Assembly: GCF_005503015.1 (NCBI RefSeq)
Contig: NZ_SCOL01000002.1
Span: 434,001-498,000, forward strand
Direction of reading: 5' to 3'
DNA from: Bacillus sp. E(2018)
GTDB taxonomy: Bacteria > Bacillota > Bacilli > Bacillales > Fictibacillaceae
DNA length: 64,000 nt
Notes under the pieces: generated by a model
Told to the model about the DNA's origin: nothing
What the model saw: the letters and a program-made list of their open reading frames with translations, nothing else
Database searches by the model: none
In this document: positions 18,091-27,106 of the stretch, piece after piece
Layout of the letters: each line of letters opens with the position of its first letter
Position numbering within the stretch: the stretch's first letter is position 1
Program-made: the position numbers and the translations under genes

Positions 18091-18117
18091 TAAAAAAGAC
18101 ACCGCTTATTAAGCGAT
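18091..18117 (-). terminator. Terminator overlapping the stop of the 109-residue gene
   Basis: CGCTT...AAGCG short stem followed on the minus strand by TTTTTTATTTT. Confidence 0.65.
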
Positions 18118-18438
18118 GACCTCTCCTTGAAGAATGCGTTCGATCTTTAGTTGAGCTAGCTCATAATTCATATCAAGGTTCGTTAACATCGATAACATGT
18201 CATCATTTGAATGCCGTTTTAACAGTTGGTATAAGTTCGGCTTTCGTTTCTTGATCATCGTCATAATCTCAATAGTTGGCAACGTTCTGCCTGTTGGCTT
18301 AATACGTAAAAAAGAGCGGATGTATTGTGTGAAAGCGGGTATGGCCTCTACAGTGTCTGGTACTGTGTCTAATAGCTCCTGAAGCTTCAATAATGAATCA
18401 ATCAGTTCTTTGTTTCTTTCCACGAATTCGTCCCTCAT
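18109..18438 (-). CDS. Hypothetical helical protein
   Basis: 109 residues, mostly predicted helix (RNKELIDSLLKLQELLD, LLKRHSNDDMLSMLTNLDMNYELAQLK), without membrane segments. The ATG at 18438 follows CGGAGAAAG; the frame runs further upstream to 18564 but that part contains a GGGGTC palindrome and has no ribosome site. No family is recognised. Confidence 0.5.
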   Translation of the reverse strand: MRDEFVERNKELIDSLLKLQELLDTVPDTVEAIPAFTQYIRSFLRIKPTGRTLPTIEIMTMIKKRKPNLYQLLKRHSNDDMLSMLTNLDMNYELAQLKIERILQGEVIA

Positions 18439-18526
18439 CTTTCTCCGAAATTGTGTTACTTTGTTAAACTTTCGCCTGTTTAGGCAATTCATTATAAATA
18501 TCGGCTGTTTCATAGAAAGTTTAATG

Positions 18527-18539
18527 AGGGGTCTGACCC
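18527..18539. repeat. GGGGTC-T-GACCCC palindrome
   Basis: A single 13-base palindrome in the gene-free stretch 18439-18861. Sequences of this kind are common termini of REP-like elements moved by RAYT transposases in other bacteria; only one copy is seen here and no transposase. The rest of the stretch holds no gene that I can support. Confidence 0.35.
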
Positions 18540-18861
18540 CACACAATTTATTTCCCGTACTCAATTACTCTACAGCTCTTAAGAGAATACTTCATTTACG
18601 GCCAACCACATTCCTCGTTTCAAGATCTCGGTCATTTAAACAAACATGAAATGCATCCAATCTTACTAGTACACTGCAACACCTTTTGACCTGTTTCTTT
18701 TCCTTTTATGTAAATCCCGCACAGTCCTTTAGGGGTATCTTTCATTTCCCTTATAAGTCCACCCTACTGTTTATTCGTTTTCGTATTTACGCACCTGTAT
18801 ATAAATGGTAAATTGAACTTGTCGACAAAGGGGTCCCGTATTACGGCAGGAGGTTTGGAAT

Positions 18862-19596
18862 ATGAAAAAACATCTAGTTACTAGTGTTTTAGCATTCTGT
18901 CTCACAGCTTTTTCGGTACCAAGTGCTTTTGCTCAAAATCAGATTACGTATAAAGATGAAATCCTAAGTATGCAGCCAGATTTAACATCAGCTGAGTTAC
19001 TTTCTAGTGTTCAAGCTATCGCAAAGAACACAGGCGCTACAGAGGATGCACTTCTAAAAAAAATCTACGAAGAATTAAAACATGATCAAACAAAGAGCAA
19101 GGAAGAAAAGCAACAAAGCGGTAAGGTCGGTACAATGGGTAGCAGCGGAGGAACTGTTTCTGTTGGACCAAGTTCCAAAGGAAACTTCTATTACACCGCA
19201 TCTCAAACCGCCTACATGAATCATGGACACGTGGGCATGTATTACTCAAGCGACGTCATTGTTGAATCTGTACCTGAAACAGGTGTACGGACGATCTCAA
19301 CCACTCTACGAAAAGTGGATCAAGGAGACGCACAGGTCAAATCGGTTACAACAAGCTCGTCAAACCGTGATAATGCTGCAAACTGGGCATTTAGCCGCGT
19401 AGGCATTGATGCATATTCTTATAACTTCGTGACCAACCGTTCGACTTCACATATCGGTGATAAGAACTGTTCCAAACTGGTCTGGTCGGCATATAAATTA
19501 AATGGAAACTTAGATTTAGACGTAGATGGCGGGTTAGGAGTATATCCTCGGGATGTCCGGGATGCGCCTGGCACACAGCTCGTCCGGAATATATAA
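18862..19596 (+). CDS. Secreted permuted papain-fold (YiiX/YycO-type) hydrolase
   Basis: 244 residues with a signal peptide (about 1-24, ending SAFA). After a helical spacer (30-80) and Ser/Gly linker, the catalytic domain shows His121/His123 in MNHGHVGMYY and Cys203 in KNCSKLVWSAY. The order His before Cys is typical of circularly permuted NlpC/P60-like enzymes (YiiX/YaeF, YycO). Such enzymes cleave amide or lipid bonds; the target here is unknown, with cell wall likely. Start has GGAGG. A terminator follows before the next gene. Confidence 0.75.
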   Translation: MKKHLVTSVLAFCLTAFSVPSAFAQNQITYKDEILSMQPDLTSAELLSSVQAIAKNTGATEDALLKKIYEELKHDQTKSKEEKQQSGKVGTMGSSGGTVSVGPSSKGNFYYTASQTAYMNHGHVGMYYSSDVIVESVPETGVRTISTTLRKVDQGDAQVKSVTTSSSNRDNAANWAFSRVGIDAYSYNFVTNRSTSHIGDKNCSKLVWSAYKLNGNLDLDVDGGLGVYPRDVRDAPGTQLVRNI

Positions 19597-19603
19597 AAAA
19601 TAA

Positions 19604-19650
19604 TAAGGCGATAAGGACGTAGAACTACGAACTTATTGCCTTGTTTTTAT
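19604..19650 (+). terminator. Terminator after the permuted hydrolase gene
   Basis: AAGGCGATAAG...CTTATTGCCTT followed by GTTTTTAT. It overlaps the leader of the next gene. Confidence 0.75.
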
Positions 19651-19665
19651 AAGAAGGTGATTACA

Positions 19666-20868
19666 GTGAAAAAAATAATCTTCTTTTTATTATTGATTAC
19701 TTTAATCGGTGGATTTTTATATAAAATGTACGGAAGTCAGAATCTCAGTGCTTCTCTTTCTATTGAGAATGAAGCAATCAAACAAGGAAAATTTTTAACT
19801 GATAAAAAAGCTGTACTCTATTTTTCAACAACAGCTGACCAAGACATGGATGGAAAAGGAGTAAGCCTTGCCGTATTTATTAATGACAAAGGTGAAGCGG
19901 ATGCATTTAAGATGAAAGGCTTAGAACTCGGCAGTGTAGCTGCGAGTCAAAATGAAGTTTTGTTAGTCGATAAAAATAAAATTCGTCTAGTCGGAGACAC
20001 GTATAAAGAGTTTGGTATGGATAAATCCCAGTATACGGGTGAAAGAACAGGATACTTGGAGAAAGAAAAATTATATTTTACTGTTTTCAATACAGGTGTA
20101 GGTGCTGACGGTGGGTATAATTCGAATATTCTTTATGGTAATAAGGAGGGCTTTCATAAAGAAAACATTCCCCATTACATTGCCACTTCAGGATTAGATC
20201 AAGGTGAGATCGTTGTGTTAACTCAAGATAATCAAAAGGAAGAGTTTCATATCAGAAAAGTGAAGTTGGCAAAGAACGAGATGAATACTCAAGATATTTT
20301 AAAAGTTAATCATTCGAAAGAAAGTGATTTTAGCAGCATGTCTCCAATCCTAAGCGACGATTTGTTTTATTATTTTGTGGGACAGAAAACGCTGGGAGAA
20401 GTCACAGAAACAATGGATTCAGATATTGTGCTGTATCGGTTCAATAAAAAAACCAAAGCACAAGATGAGTTCATCATTTCTTCTTATAGAAATGAAAGGA
20501 ATATCACAGCACACTACCCATTCAATATAAAAAACTCCGCTCACTTATATAACAACGTTCTTTACTACGCAAATGGCCTTGGTGAGGTATTTGCTTTTGA
20601 CACGAAAACCAAGAAAGTAAGCAAAAAATTCTCTATGAGAAACGTTCGAAAAGACGGAGTAAGACATAACGAAGAACTTTTCTATAAAGACGACAATCTC
20701 TACGTCGTAAGACATGACGAAAAATTGAAAGAAAAATATTACATCGAACACTATTCCTTAACTCAAGGAAAGAAGATAGAGAATATTAAAATCAATGGAT
20801 TAAACGACATCCTACAATCGATTAAAGGCAAGTCAATCTACTCTTATGATTTTAAGATGCTAAAATAA
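19666..20868 (+). CDS. Hypothetical exported protein
   Basis: 400 residues. A hydrophobic N-terminus (about 3-20) acts as a signal or anchor, and the rest is a soluble, beta-rich extracytoplasmic domain with repeated strand-turn patterns (AVLYFSTT, KLYFTVFN, LFYYFVGQ, VLYYANGLGEVFAFD) that suggest a propeller. The start is GTG at 19666 with AAGGTGA five bases upstream. No family is recognised. Its architecture recalls the outer domain of the protein at 12747-14330, without clear sequence identity. Confidence 0.65.
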   Translation: MKKIIFFLLLITLIGGFLYKMYGSQNLSASLSIENEAIKQGKFLTDKKAVLYFSTTADQDMDGKGVSLAVFINDKGEADAFKMKGLELGSVAASQNEVLLVDKNKIRLVGDTYKEFGMDKSQYTGERTGYLEKEKLYFTVFNTGVGADGGYNSNILYGNKEGFHKENIPHYIATSGLDQGEIVVLTQDNQKEEFHIRKVKLAKNEMNTQDILKVNHSKESDFSSMSPILSDDLFYYFVGQKTLGEVTETMDSDIVLYRFNKKTKAQDEFIISSYRNERNITAHYPFNIKNSAHLYNNVLYYANGLGEVFAFDTKTKKVSKKFSMRNVRKDGVRHNEELFYKDDNLYVVRHDEKLKEKYYIEHYSLTQGKKIENIKINGLNDILQSIKGKSIYSYDFKMLK

Positions 20869-20920
20869 AAAAATGTGAGTCTAGAACTTATTCAAGTTCC
20901 AGGCTCACATTTCTTTTTAT
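20868..20920. terminator. Bidirectional terminator
   Basis: AAATGTGAG...CTCACATTT with T run CTTTTTATTTT; shared by the convergent genes ending at 20868 and 20888. Confidence 0.85.
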
Positions 20921-22237
20921 TTTCACTCGATAAATAACGATCGAGATAACAACCAAAATGGTATACACGATAAACACGTTACGATAGACAGCATCTAACG
21001 CCATTCCTTGTTGCCCCTCAATTAAGAGTCCTGCAACGGCTACACCGAGCGCGCCACCGAAAAATTGCACAAGCTGAAGCATGCCCATTCCAGAACCTAC
21101 TTCATCCTCGCTTAATATTCTAGAGTTTTCATTAGCCAAGCTTGACGTTAAGCTAGAAAATCCGATGCTTGTAAACATGTAGAAAATCGCTGTCAGATAG
21201 AATGCCTTTGTTGCAAAAAGTGAAAACAGTACAACGGACACCAATAGTGCCACTAGCCCCGTTCGCATGACAGGCAGATTCCCAAACCGATCGATCCAGC
21301 GTCCGACGTAAATTGCTGCTAACGCGGAAAGCATGGCACCCGGAAAGATAACAAACCCAATCGTAGCTGGTTCTTTTCCGAATAAGTTCGACAACATGAC
21401 TGGCATCACGAACAACAACGCAAAATGGGTCATGAACGCAATCAGTCCGATGATCAAGAGCGACACATAGAGGGTGTTCTTAAACAAACTCACACGGATA
21501 AACGGATCTTCCTTTTTCTTTGAATAGAACACGAGTGTGCCAAAGAAAAGTACACTCAAGCCCAGCAAGTACCATGAAAACGAAGAAAGATAGAGTAATA
21601 ACGAAGTTACGCCACCACCTGTTAACAGTGCACCCACAAAGTCAAACGATCCTTCCCGTTTTTGCTCAACAGGCAGATAGACCTTAAATACTGGCAGCAA
21701 CAGCAGCACGAGGCCTGTTACGATGAAAAGAAAATTCCAACCGAACAATTGTGTGATACCGCCTCCGATTACAGGCCCTAACCCGAAACCAAGAGACGCC
21801 GCTGATGAGATCAACGACATGGCACGCCCTCTTCTTGAAATTGGAATGTATCTTGTGGCAAGCACCATGCCTAGCCCTGGAACCGCACCCGCTCCCATTG
21901 CTTGAACCATACGGCTCACCAATACAAGCTCAAAACTATTTGAAAAATATCCGATGATGGAGGCGATTCCTAAGATGATGACACCTGTAAATAATAATCT
22001 TCCAATCGGTATAAAATCTGACAACCTACTGAATGTGATCGTCGATAAGGCAAACACGATCGAATAGCCTGAAACAATCCATGATCCTGCAGTAGGACTC
22101 AGATCAAATTCCGAGATAACACTCGGTAACGCTACATTAAACATCGTCGTGTTCATGACCACAAGCCATACCGTAAGGCTCCATAATGGAATGATCCGGT
22201 TCTCCTGAATCGTCCCATACCCTTCCTCTTTAGCCAT
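20888..22237 (-). CDS. MFS efflux transporter, DHA2 / TetA(L)-like
   Basis: 449 residues, 12 to 14 hydrophobic segments. The early WSLTVWLVVMNTTMFNVALPSV and the motif-C-like SLGFGLGPVIGGGITQLFGWNFLFIV, together with a GAVPGLGMVLATRY segment, match the proton-driven drug efflux group that includes TetA(L). Export of a toxic compound or a monovalent-cation antiport side function is possible; the substrate is not predictable. The leader towards vpr contains a repeat element. Confidence 0.85.
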   Translation of the reverse strand: MAKEEGYGTIQENRIIPLWSLTVWLVVMNTTMFNVALPSVISEFDLSPTAGSWIVSGYSIVFALSTITFSRLSDFIPIGRLLFTGVIILGIASIIGYFSNSFELVLVSRMVQAMGAGAVPGLGMVLATRYIPISRRGRAMSLISSAASLGFGLGPVIGGGITQLFGWNFLFIVTGLVLLLLPVFKVYLPVEQKREGSFDFVGALLTGGGVTSLLLYLSSFSWYLLGLSVLFFGTLVFYSKKKEDPFIRVSLFKNTLYVSLLIIGLIAFMTHFALLFVMPVMLSNLFGKEPATIGFVIFPGAMLSALAAIYVGRWIDRFGNLPVMRTGLVALLVSVVLFSLFATKAFYLTAIFYMFTSIGFSSLTSSLANENSRILSEDEVGSGMGMLQLVQFFGGALGVAVAGLLIEGQQGMALDAVYRNVFIVYTILVVISIVIYRVKIKRNVSLELE

Positions 22238-22290
22238 TCGTTCACCTTCTTTCTAATCCTGTTTCCTTATACATGGTTGCTCTTGAAAGT

Positions 22291-22421
22291 AGTTGACCTC
22301 CGTTTCAGGTGCTCGCTTTCCGGGGGGCGTGCGGTGAGCCACCTCGACGCTTTGCGCCCTTAGTTGTCTCACCTGTCCCGCTGATCCCCCAGGAGTCTCC
22401 CACCTTGCACTACAATCAACT
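22291..22421 (+). repeat. Palindromic intergenic element
   Basis: A 131-base copy of the family: AGTTGA...ATCAACT ends, inner pairs AGGTGC/GCACCT-like, GGGGGG/CCCCC and GGTGAG/CTCACC. It lies between the MFS start and vpr. Confidence 0.85.
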
Positions 22422-22678
22422 TGTCATGGATGTTCTTTTAGTAAGTCATAAGCAACAAATGTTTATAGTACAGTCTTCTCTCAAAAAACAATATTCCCAT
22501 CTTATCATGGGTCTATAGAATTAGCGTTACGTTTTGCTCAAAAACATTTCAGGTCAAAAGACCATCTCTTCATTTACCAAAATAAGTACTTATTAACTGT
22601 TTTTACCATACATTCAAGGAATTAAAACACAGCAGTAGAATATTACCTTGATATTAAAAATAAGGGGTGTACGCTTGA

Positions 22679-25081
22679 ATGAAAAGTTTTTTACGCAAGA
22701 CATCTAGTTTCACATTAGCATGTACGTTTGTTTTTTCTGCTTTTTCTGGTGTATCTGCTGCTCCATCTACCAACAATTCAGAGCCAGAACTAGCACCACT
22801 TTATGGGAAGTACAATTTAAACTCTTCTCATGTTACAAAAGTAATGGTTGAATTAAAAGAACCATCTGTACTAGAAGCAAAAAAGAAGGGTCAAAAACAA
22901 ACGAAAGCAAACTTAAAATCTAAACGTGAAGCTGTGGTGAAAGAAATCTCCACACGCTCCAAAACATATAAAGTAAAGAATGAGTACGATCATGTTTTCT
23001 CTGGGTTTGCCCTAGAGATCGCATCTAACGAAATTCCAAACCTTTTATCAACGCCTGGTGTAAAAGCCGTTTATCCTGATGTTGAATACCACACAACTGG
23101 AGATGACATGGGTGACCAATCATTCGATGATGTTTCGCCTCAGATGATGAACTCAGCGCCTTTTATTGGTGCTAACCAAGCTTGGGAATCTGGCTACACG
23201 GGCGAAGGTGTAACAGTTGCTGTTATTGATACCGGAGTTGACTATACACACCCCGATTTAGATCAAGCATTTGGTGACTATAAAGGGTATGACTTTGTTG
23301 ATAATGACAATGATCCACAAGAAACGCCTAAAGGCGATCCAAGAGGAGCTGAAACTACTCACGGTACGCACGTAGCAGGTACAGTTGCGGCAGATGGCGG
23401 CATTAAAGGAGTAGCACCTGATGCTACATTGTTAGCGTACCGCGTACTAGGTCCTGGGGGCAGCGGGTCGACTGAGAACGTAATTGCTGGTGTTGAAAAA
23501 GCGGTAGAAGATGGCGCTGACGTTATGAACTTATCTCTTGGAAACTCGTTAAACAACCCAGATTGGGCAACGAGTATCGCGCTTGATCAAGCGATGTCTG
23601 ACGGCGTTGTGGCCGTAACGTCTAACGGAAACAGCGGACCAAACAACTGGACGGTCGGCTCTCCGGGTACATCAAGAGAAGCCATTTCTGTAGGAGCTAC
23701 ACAGCTTCCATATAACGTTTATGCAGCTACTTTAAAAGCAGGGAATGCTAGTTTTTCTTCCGCAAAAGTAATGGGCTTTCCGTCTGAAGAATCCGTTCTA
23801 GCACTTAACGGAAAAACATTGCCGATCGTTGATGTTGGCTTAGCCGGAACAGCTGACTTCACAGGAAAAGACGTAGCAGGTAAGCTCGTATTAGCACAAC
23901 GCGGTACGTATGCGTTTGTAGACAAAGCAACAAATGCAAAGAACGCTGGCGCAATCGGAATGGTTATCTACAATAACGTTGCAGGCGAGATCGTAGATGT
24001 GCCCGGAATGGCAGTACCAACAATTAAACTTACGAACGCTGAGGGCGTTCAGCTTAAAAGCTTGTTAACCACTAATCCAAACACAACGGTAACACTTGGC
24101 ACCAAGTTTGATAAACAGGTCGGTGAATTGATGGCTGACTTCTCATCCCGAGGTCCTGTAATGGATACGTGGATGATCAAACCAGATGTTTCGGCACCTG
24201 GCGTAAACATCGTAAGTACAGTACCGACTCATGACCCTGCAAATCCGCATGGTTACGGCGCGAAACAAGGAACAAGTATGGCATCTCCACACGTTGCAGG
24301 TGCTGCCGCTCTTTTATTAGAAGCACATCCGGACTGGGGTGTTGACGATATTAAAGCAGCTCTTATGAATACAGCGGAAGATTTATTTGATGCTACTGGA
24401 AAGTTATATCCGCATAATACACAAGGAGCAGGAAGTATTCGTGTAGTTGAAGCAATTGAAACACAAACACTCGTATCTCCTGGCAGCCACTCGTTCGGTG
24501 TCTTCTCTAAAAAGAAAGGCAAAGAAGTAAGAGACGAGCGTTTTACAATCAAAAACTTAAGCAACAAGTCAAGAGATTACTCGTTTGAGGTAGATCTTGA
24601 AGGTGTAAAAGTAACAACAAGCAAAAATTTAAAGATTAAAGGAAATAGCTCGAAGGACGTTAAATTTAAAGTACACGTGGATGCTTCTAAAATGGCACCT
24701 GGCTATCACGAAGGAACGATTACGATCAGCGACGGAAAAAACGAAATAGTCGTACCGACGATTCTCTTTGTACAAGAGCCAGACTTCCCTTCCATCACGA
24801 GCATCAGCGCTACAGCACTTGGGAATAATGCTTTCACATTTTCCGCTTACTTCCCAGCTGAAGCCGACAAAGTTAATCTATATCTATACGATAGCAACCT
24901 GACGAAAGAAATCGGTCTGATCGGCAGCTATGAAGATGTTCCAAAGCAATATAACGACTTCCAATGGGATGGAAAGATCGCAGGACAAGCTGTTGCACCA
25001 GGTAAATATCGCGTTGTCGCATTCGCCGAAAGAGGCGATAAGCTCGACAGTCGTTACACGGATGTTATTACCCTTCAATAA
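22679..25081 (+). CDS. vpr: Extracellular subtilisin-like serine protease, Vpr type
   Basis: 800 residues, near the 806 of B. subtilis Vpr. Signal peptide 1-28, inhibitor I9 propeptide about 52-140, S8 catalytic domain with Asp184 (VIDTGVDYTHPD), His228 (THGTHVAGT) and Ser533 (GTSMASPH). A protease-associated (PA) insert lies about 365-465 (KLVLAQRGTYAFVDKA), and Ig-like domains fill the C-terminus. It acts outside the cell in protein breakdown. The ribosome site AAGGGGTG is about 11 bases from the ATG. It is monocistronic with a strong terminator. Confidence 0.93.
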   Translation: MKSFLRKTSSFTLACTFVFSAFSGVSAAPSTNNSEPELAPLYGKYNLNSSHVTKVMVELKEPSVLEAKKKGQKQTKANLKSKREAVVKEISTRSKTYKVKNEYDHVFSGFALEIASNEIPNLLSTPGVKAVYPDVEYHTTGDDMGDQSFDDVSPQMMNSAPFIGANQAWESGYTGEGVTVAVIDTGVDYTHPDLDQAFGDYKGYDFVDNDNDPQETPKGDPRGAETTHGTHVAGTVAADGGIKGVAPDATLLAYRVLGPGGSGSTENVIAGVEKAVEDGADVMNLSLGNSLNNPDWATSIALDQAMSDGVVAVTSNGNSGPNNWTVGSPGTSREAISVGATQLPYNVYAATLKAGNASFSSAKVMGFPSEESVLALNGKTLPIVDVGLAGTADFTGKDVAGKLVLAQRGTYAFVDKATNAKNAGAIGMVIYNNVAGEIVDVPGMAVPTIKLTNAEGVQLKSLLTTNPNTTVTLGTKFDKQVGELMADFSSRGPVMDTWMIKPDVSAPGVNIVSTVPTHDPANPHGYGAKQGTSMASPHVAGAAALLLEAHPDWGVDDIKAALMNTAEDLFDATGKLYPHNTQGAGSIRVVEAIETQTLVSPGSHSFGVFSKKKGKEVRDERFTIKNLSNKSRDYSFEVDLEGVKVTTSKNLKIKGNSSKDVKFKVHVDASKMAPGYHEGTITISDGKNEIVVPTILFVQEPDFPSITSISATALGNNAFTFSAYFPAEADKVNLYLYDSNLTKEIGLIGSYEDVPKQYNDFQWDGKIAGQAVAPGKYRVVAFAERGDKLDSRYTDVITLQ

Positions 25082-25127
25082 AAGAAATCCCTTGCCGAGT
25101 TTTCGGTAAGGGATTTCTTTATATTTT
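25082..25127 (+). terminator. Terminator of vpr
   Basis: AAAGAAATCCCTTGCCGA / TCGGTAAGGGATTTCTTT near-perfect stem with following T-rich sequence. Confidence 0.9.
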
Positions 25128-25171
25128 GCAGTAGATGTTATGATAAGGAAAGAACAATCAGGAGGTATGTT

Positions 25172-25795
25172 ATGAAACTGTGCGTACTAGGTTCGACAGG
25201 AAGAGTCGGACAATATTTTACTAAAATGGCGCTTCAAGATGAAATCAGCGTTTCTGCACTATTGCGTAACCCCGAAAAGTTTACGAGCTCTATTTTGAGT
25301 CAGCTTTCTTTTACAAAAGGAGACGTTCTAAGTAAAGAATCCGTTGCTGAAGCGATGGCGGGCTGTGATGTCGTTTTCAGCGCTCTTTCAACAGACGGAG
25401 CTAACGTCCTTTCCGAGAGTATGCCTATTATCATTGAAGCAATGAAAGAAGAAGGCATCTCTCGCATCATTACGATTGGTACAGCAGGCATCTTACAGAG
25501 CCGAGCAGAACCTCATCTGCTTCGCTACCAATCCTGTGAATCAAAGCGTAAATTAACAAGAGCGGCAGAAGATCATCATATGGCTTTTACTCTTTTGCAA
25601 GAGAGCGGACTGAATTGGACGATCGTTTGTCCCACTTATTTGCCAGACGGAGAACCTACCGGCACGTATCGAACGGAAAAAGATGTTCTACCTATCGACG
25701 GCTCTCGAATCAGTACAGGAGACACCGCTCATTTTGCGTTCTCACTTTTAGATAGCAGTAACTATTTAGAAACTCGTGTAGGAATCGCTTATTAA
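25172..25795 (+). CDS. NAD(P)-binding atypical short-chain reductase (NmrA/YwnB-like)
   Basis: 207 residues with the N-terminal Rossmann signature VLGSTGRVGQYFTKMAL (residues 4-20), DVVFSALS, and GLNWTIVCPTYLPDG. It lacks a clear YxxxK pair, as in NmrA-type NAD(P)H-binding proteins that sense redox state or act as epimerases. It resembles B. subtilis YwnB. GGAGG precedes the ATG. Its last four bases overlap the convergent gene at 25792. Confidence 0.8.
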   Translation: MKLCVLGSTGRVGQYFTKMALQDEISVSALLRNPEKFTSSILSQLSFTKGDVLSKESVAEAMAGCDVVFSALSTDGANVLSESMPIIIEAMKEEGISRIITIGTAGILQSRAEPHLLRYQSCESKRKLTRAAEDHHMAFTLLQESGLNWTIVCPTYLPDGEPTGTYRTEKDVLPIDGSRISTGDTAHFAFSLLDSSNYLETRVGIAY

Positions 25796-26094
25796 AATCT
25801 TCGAGGCATGTCTTGAAAAAAATAGACGCCAAGAGTTAAGAATCCCGCACCGATAACGAAAATAAAAAACTTGATGAACCATTTGGGAAAAAAACCAACA
25901 AACTTATTCGTACACGTTACAAAAATAAATTCTACAATAGCACCAAAAAACGTTTCCGAGACACGTCCACCTTTGTAATTCGCATCGTAACGCTTCTTAT
26001 GCTCCATTTCTTCTTTTTGATAACGGATGCCATATACGATAACAGCGATTCCGAATCCACAAAGAACGACAGGTATGATCCAAAACCATCTCAT
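25792..26094 (-). CDS. Small two-span membrane protein
   Basis: 100 residues with hydrophobic segments at about 3-22 and 73-94 and a polar middle. No family is recognised. It follows yozB in the same direction; a hairpin between them makes co-transcription uncertain. It ends inside the stop region of the convergent reductase gene. Confidence 0.6.
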   Translation of the reverse strand: MRWFWIIPVVLCGFGIAVIVYGIRYQKEEMEHKKRYDANYKGGRVSETFFGAIVEFIFVTCTNKFVGFFPKWFIKFFIFVIGAGFLTLGVYFFQDMPRRF

Positions 26095-26114
26095 CTCTCA
26101 TTTCCTCTCGCTAC

Positions 26115-26167
26115 AGAAAAGACTTTTGCTGTTTCCATATGATCAGCAAAAGTCCCCTGTTTTTTTA
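26115..26167. terminator. Bidirectional hairpin
   Basis: GACTTTTGCTG...CAGCAAAAGTC, with TTTTTTT on the plus side and CTTTTCTG on the minus side, downstream of the DUF420 gene. Confidence 0.75.
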
Positions 26168-26698
26168 TGAATAATACGGCGCGATCATCAAATAAACAAT
26201 AACACCTGTCAAACTAACATAAAGCCATAGCGGCATCGTCCAACGTGCAATCTTACGGTGTTTCTCCACTTGCATGTTGAACCCTCTTGTAACGGTGATT
26301 AATGCTAAAGGGACGATAACGATTGCAAGCAAGATGTGTGTGATTAAGATAAAGAAATAAATGTACTTAAGGGGACCTTCTCCGCCATAAGACGTAGATT
26401 CTGTAAGATAGTGATACGTTACATACGACAGCAAAAAGAATGTTGTACTCGTAAATGCCGCTAGGATAAAGCGCTTGTGAAGCGTGATGTTCTTTTGTTT
26501 CACAAAATAAAGAGCAGCCAGCAAAAATACGAAAGTAAAGCTGTTAAAGATTGCGTTCAAACGCGGCAGCAACGTTACATCAAAAGCGATTTCTCCCTCA
26601 TACTCTGGCAGGAAGAACAATACAGCTACAAGTACGTTGATCGCGATGGATAGCCCGATAATTAGCGGTGTATAGTTACGCTGTTTGGTTTCAGCCAT
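26165..26698 (-). CDS. yozB: DUF420 membrane protein YozB/CtaM
   Basis: 177 residues with five hydrophobic segments. His-containing positions sit in membrane regions (NITLHKRFILAAF, SYVTYHYLTEST, ILITHILLAIV), as expected for DUF420. The Staphylococcus homologue CtaM is needed for a functional aa3-type terminal oxidase. Here a role in oxidase assembly is inferred from family. It is not next to other cta genes. AAAGGAG precedes the ATG. Confidence 0.88.
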   Translation of the reverse strand: MAETKQRNYTPLIIGLSIAINVLVAVLFFLPEYEGEIAFDVTLLPRLNAIFNSFTFVFLLAALYFVKQKNITLHKRFILAAFTSTTFFLLSYVTYHYLTESTSYGGEGPLKYIYFFILITHILLAIVIVPLALITVTRGFNMQVEKHRKIARWTMPLWLYVSLTGVIVYLMIAPYYS

Positions 26699-26890
26699 TT
26701 TGTATTACTCCTTTTCCACTAAAAGTCTTTAAAACTTCTAAGATTCCTTATTATTTTACCACTCAACACCCTATTCACAAACATATAGGCAGCTGAAAAC
26801 AGCATTCCCCATCCAAGTGTCAATAATTCTTCAAAAAATGAGAAACTTAGCAGGAATACACTCTGGGGTATTTCCGGTTACGGAGGAAGT

Positions 26891-26995
26891 TCAATCCAGA
26901 AGTTTGCACCATCAATCCACAAGTTTTTGTGTTGAATCCACGAGTTTTGTACTTGAATCCAAAAGTTTTGACGGTTTATCCACGAGATGTCATTT
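26891..26995. repeat. Five tandem 21-bp degenerate repeats
   Basis: Units begin at 26891, 26912, 26933, 26954 and 26975, each about (T)nAATCCA-nnAGTTTT plus variable bases, spaced by exactly 21. They sit in the gene-free stretch 26699-27053 between yozB and the M3 peptidase. An ORF across them gives heptad repeats but has no ribosome site. A related array in the opposite orientation is at 48700-48794. Confidence 0.8.
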
Positions 26996-27053
26996 GTCGA
27001 CATTTTCTGAGGCAGTTATACCCCCTACTCTTTCCCCATCCCATCGTCCACAC

Positions 27054-27081
27054 AAAAGAAAAAACCGGCACGCGGCCGGTT
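27054..27081 (-). terminator. Terminator of the M3 oligopeptidase gene
   Basis: AACCGGC...GCCGGTT stem followed on the minus strand by TTTTTCTTTTG. Confidence 0.85.
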
Positions 27082-27106
27082 CTCCTCATCTTATCACCTA
27101 TATGCA

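Noticed and set aside
20888..22237. Acquired tetracetycline-type resistance gene
   Set aside because: The MFS protein resembles TetA(L) only in fold-level motifs; no flanking mobile element or base-composition change is seen, so an intrinsic efflux pump is more likely.
26891..26995. CRISPR array
   Set aside because: Units are 21 bp in total, degenerate, without spacers, and no cas gene is present.
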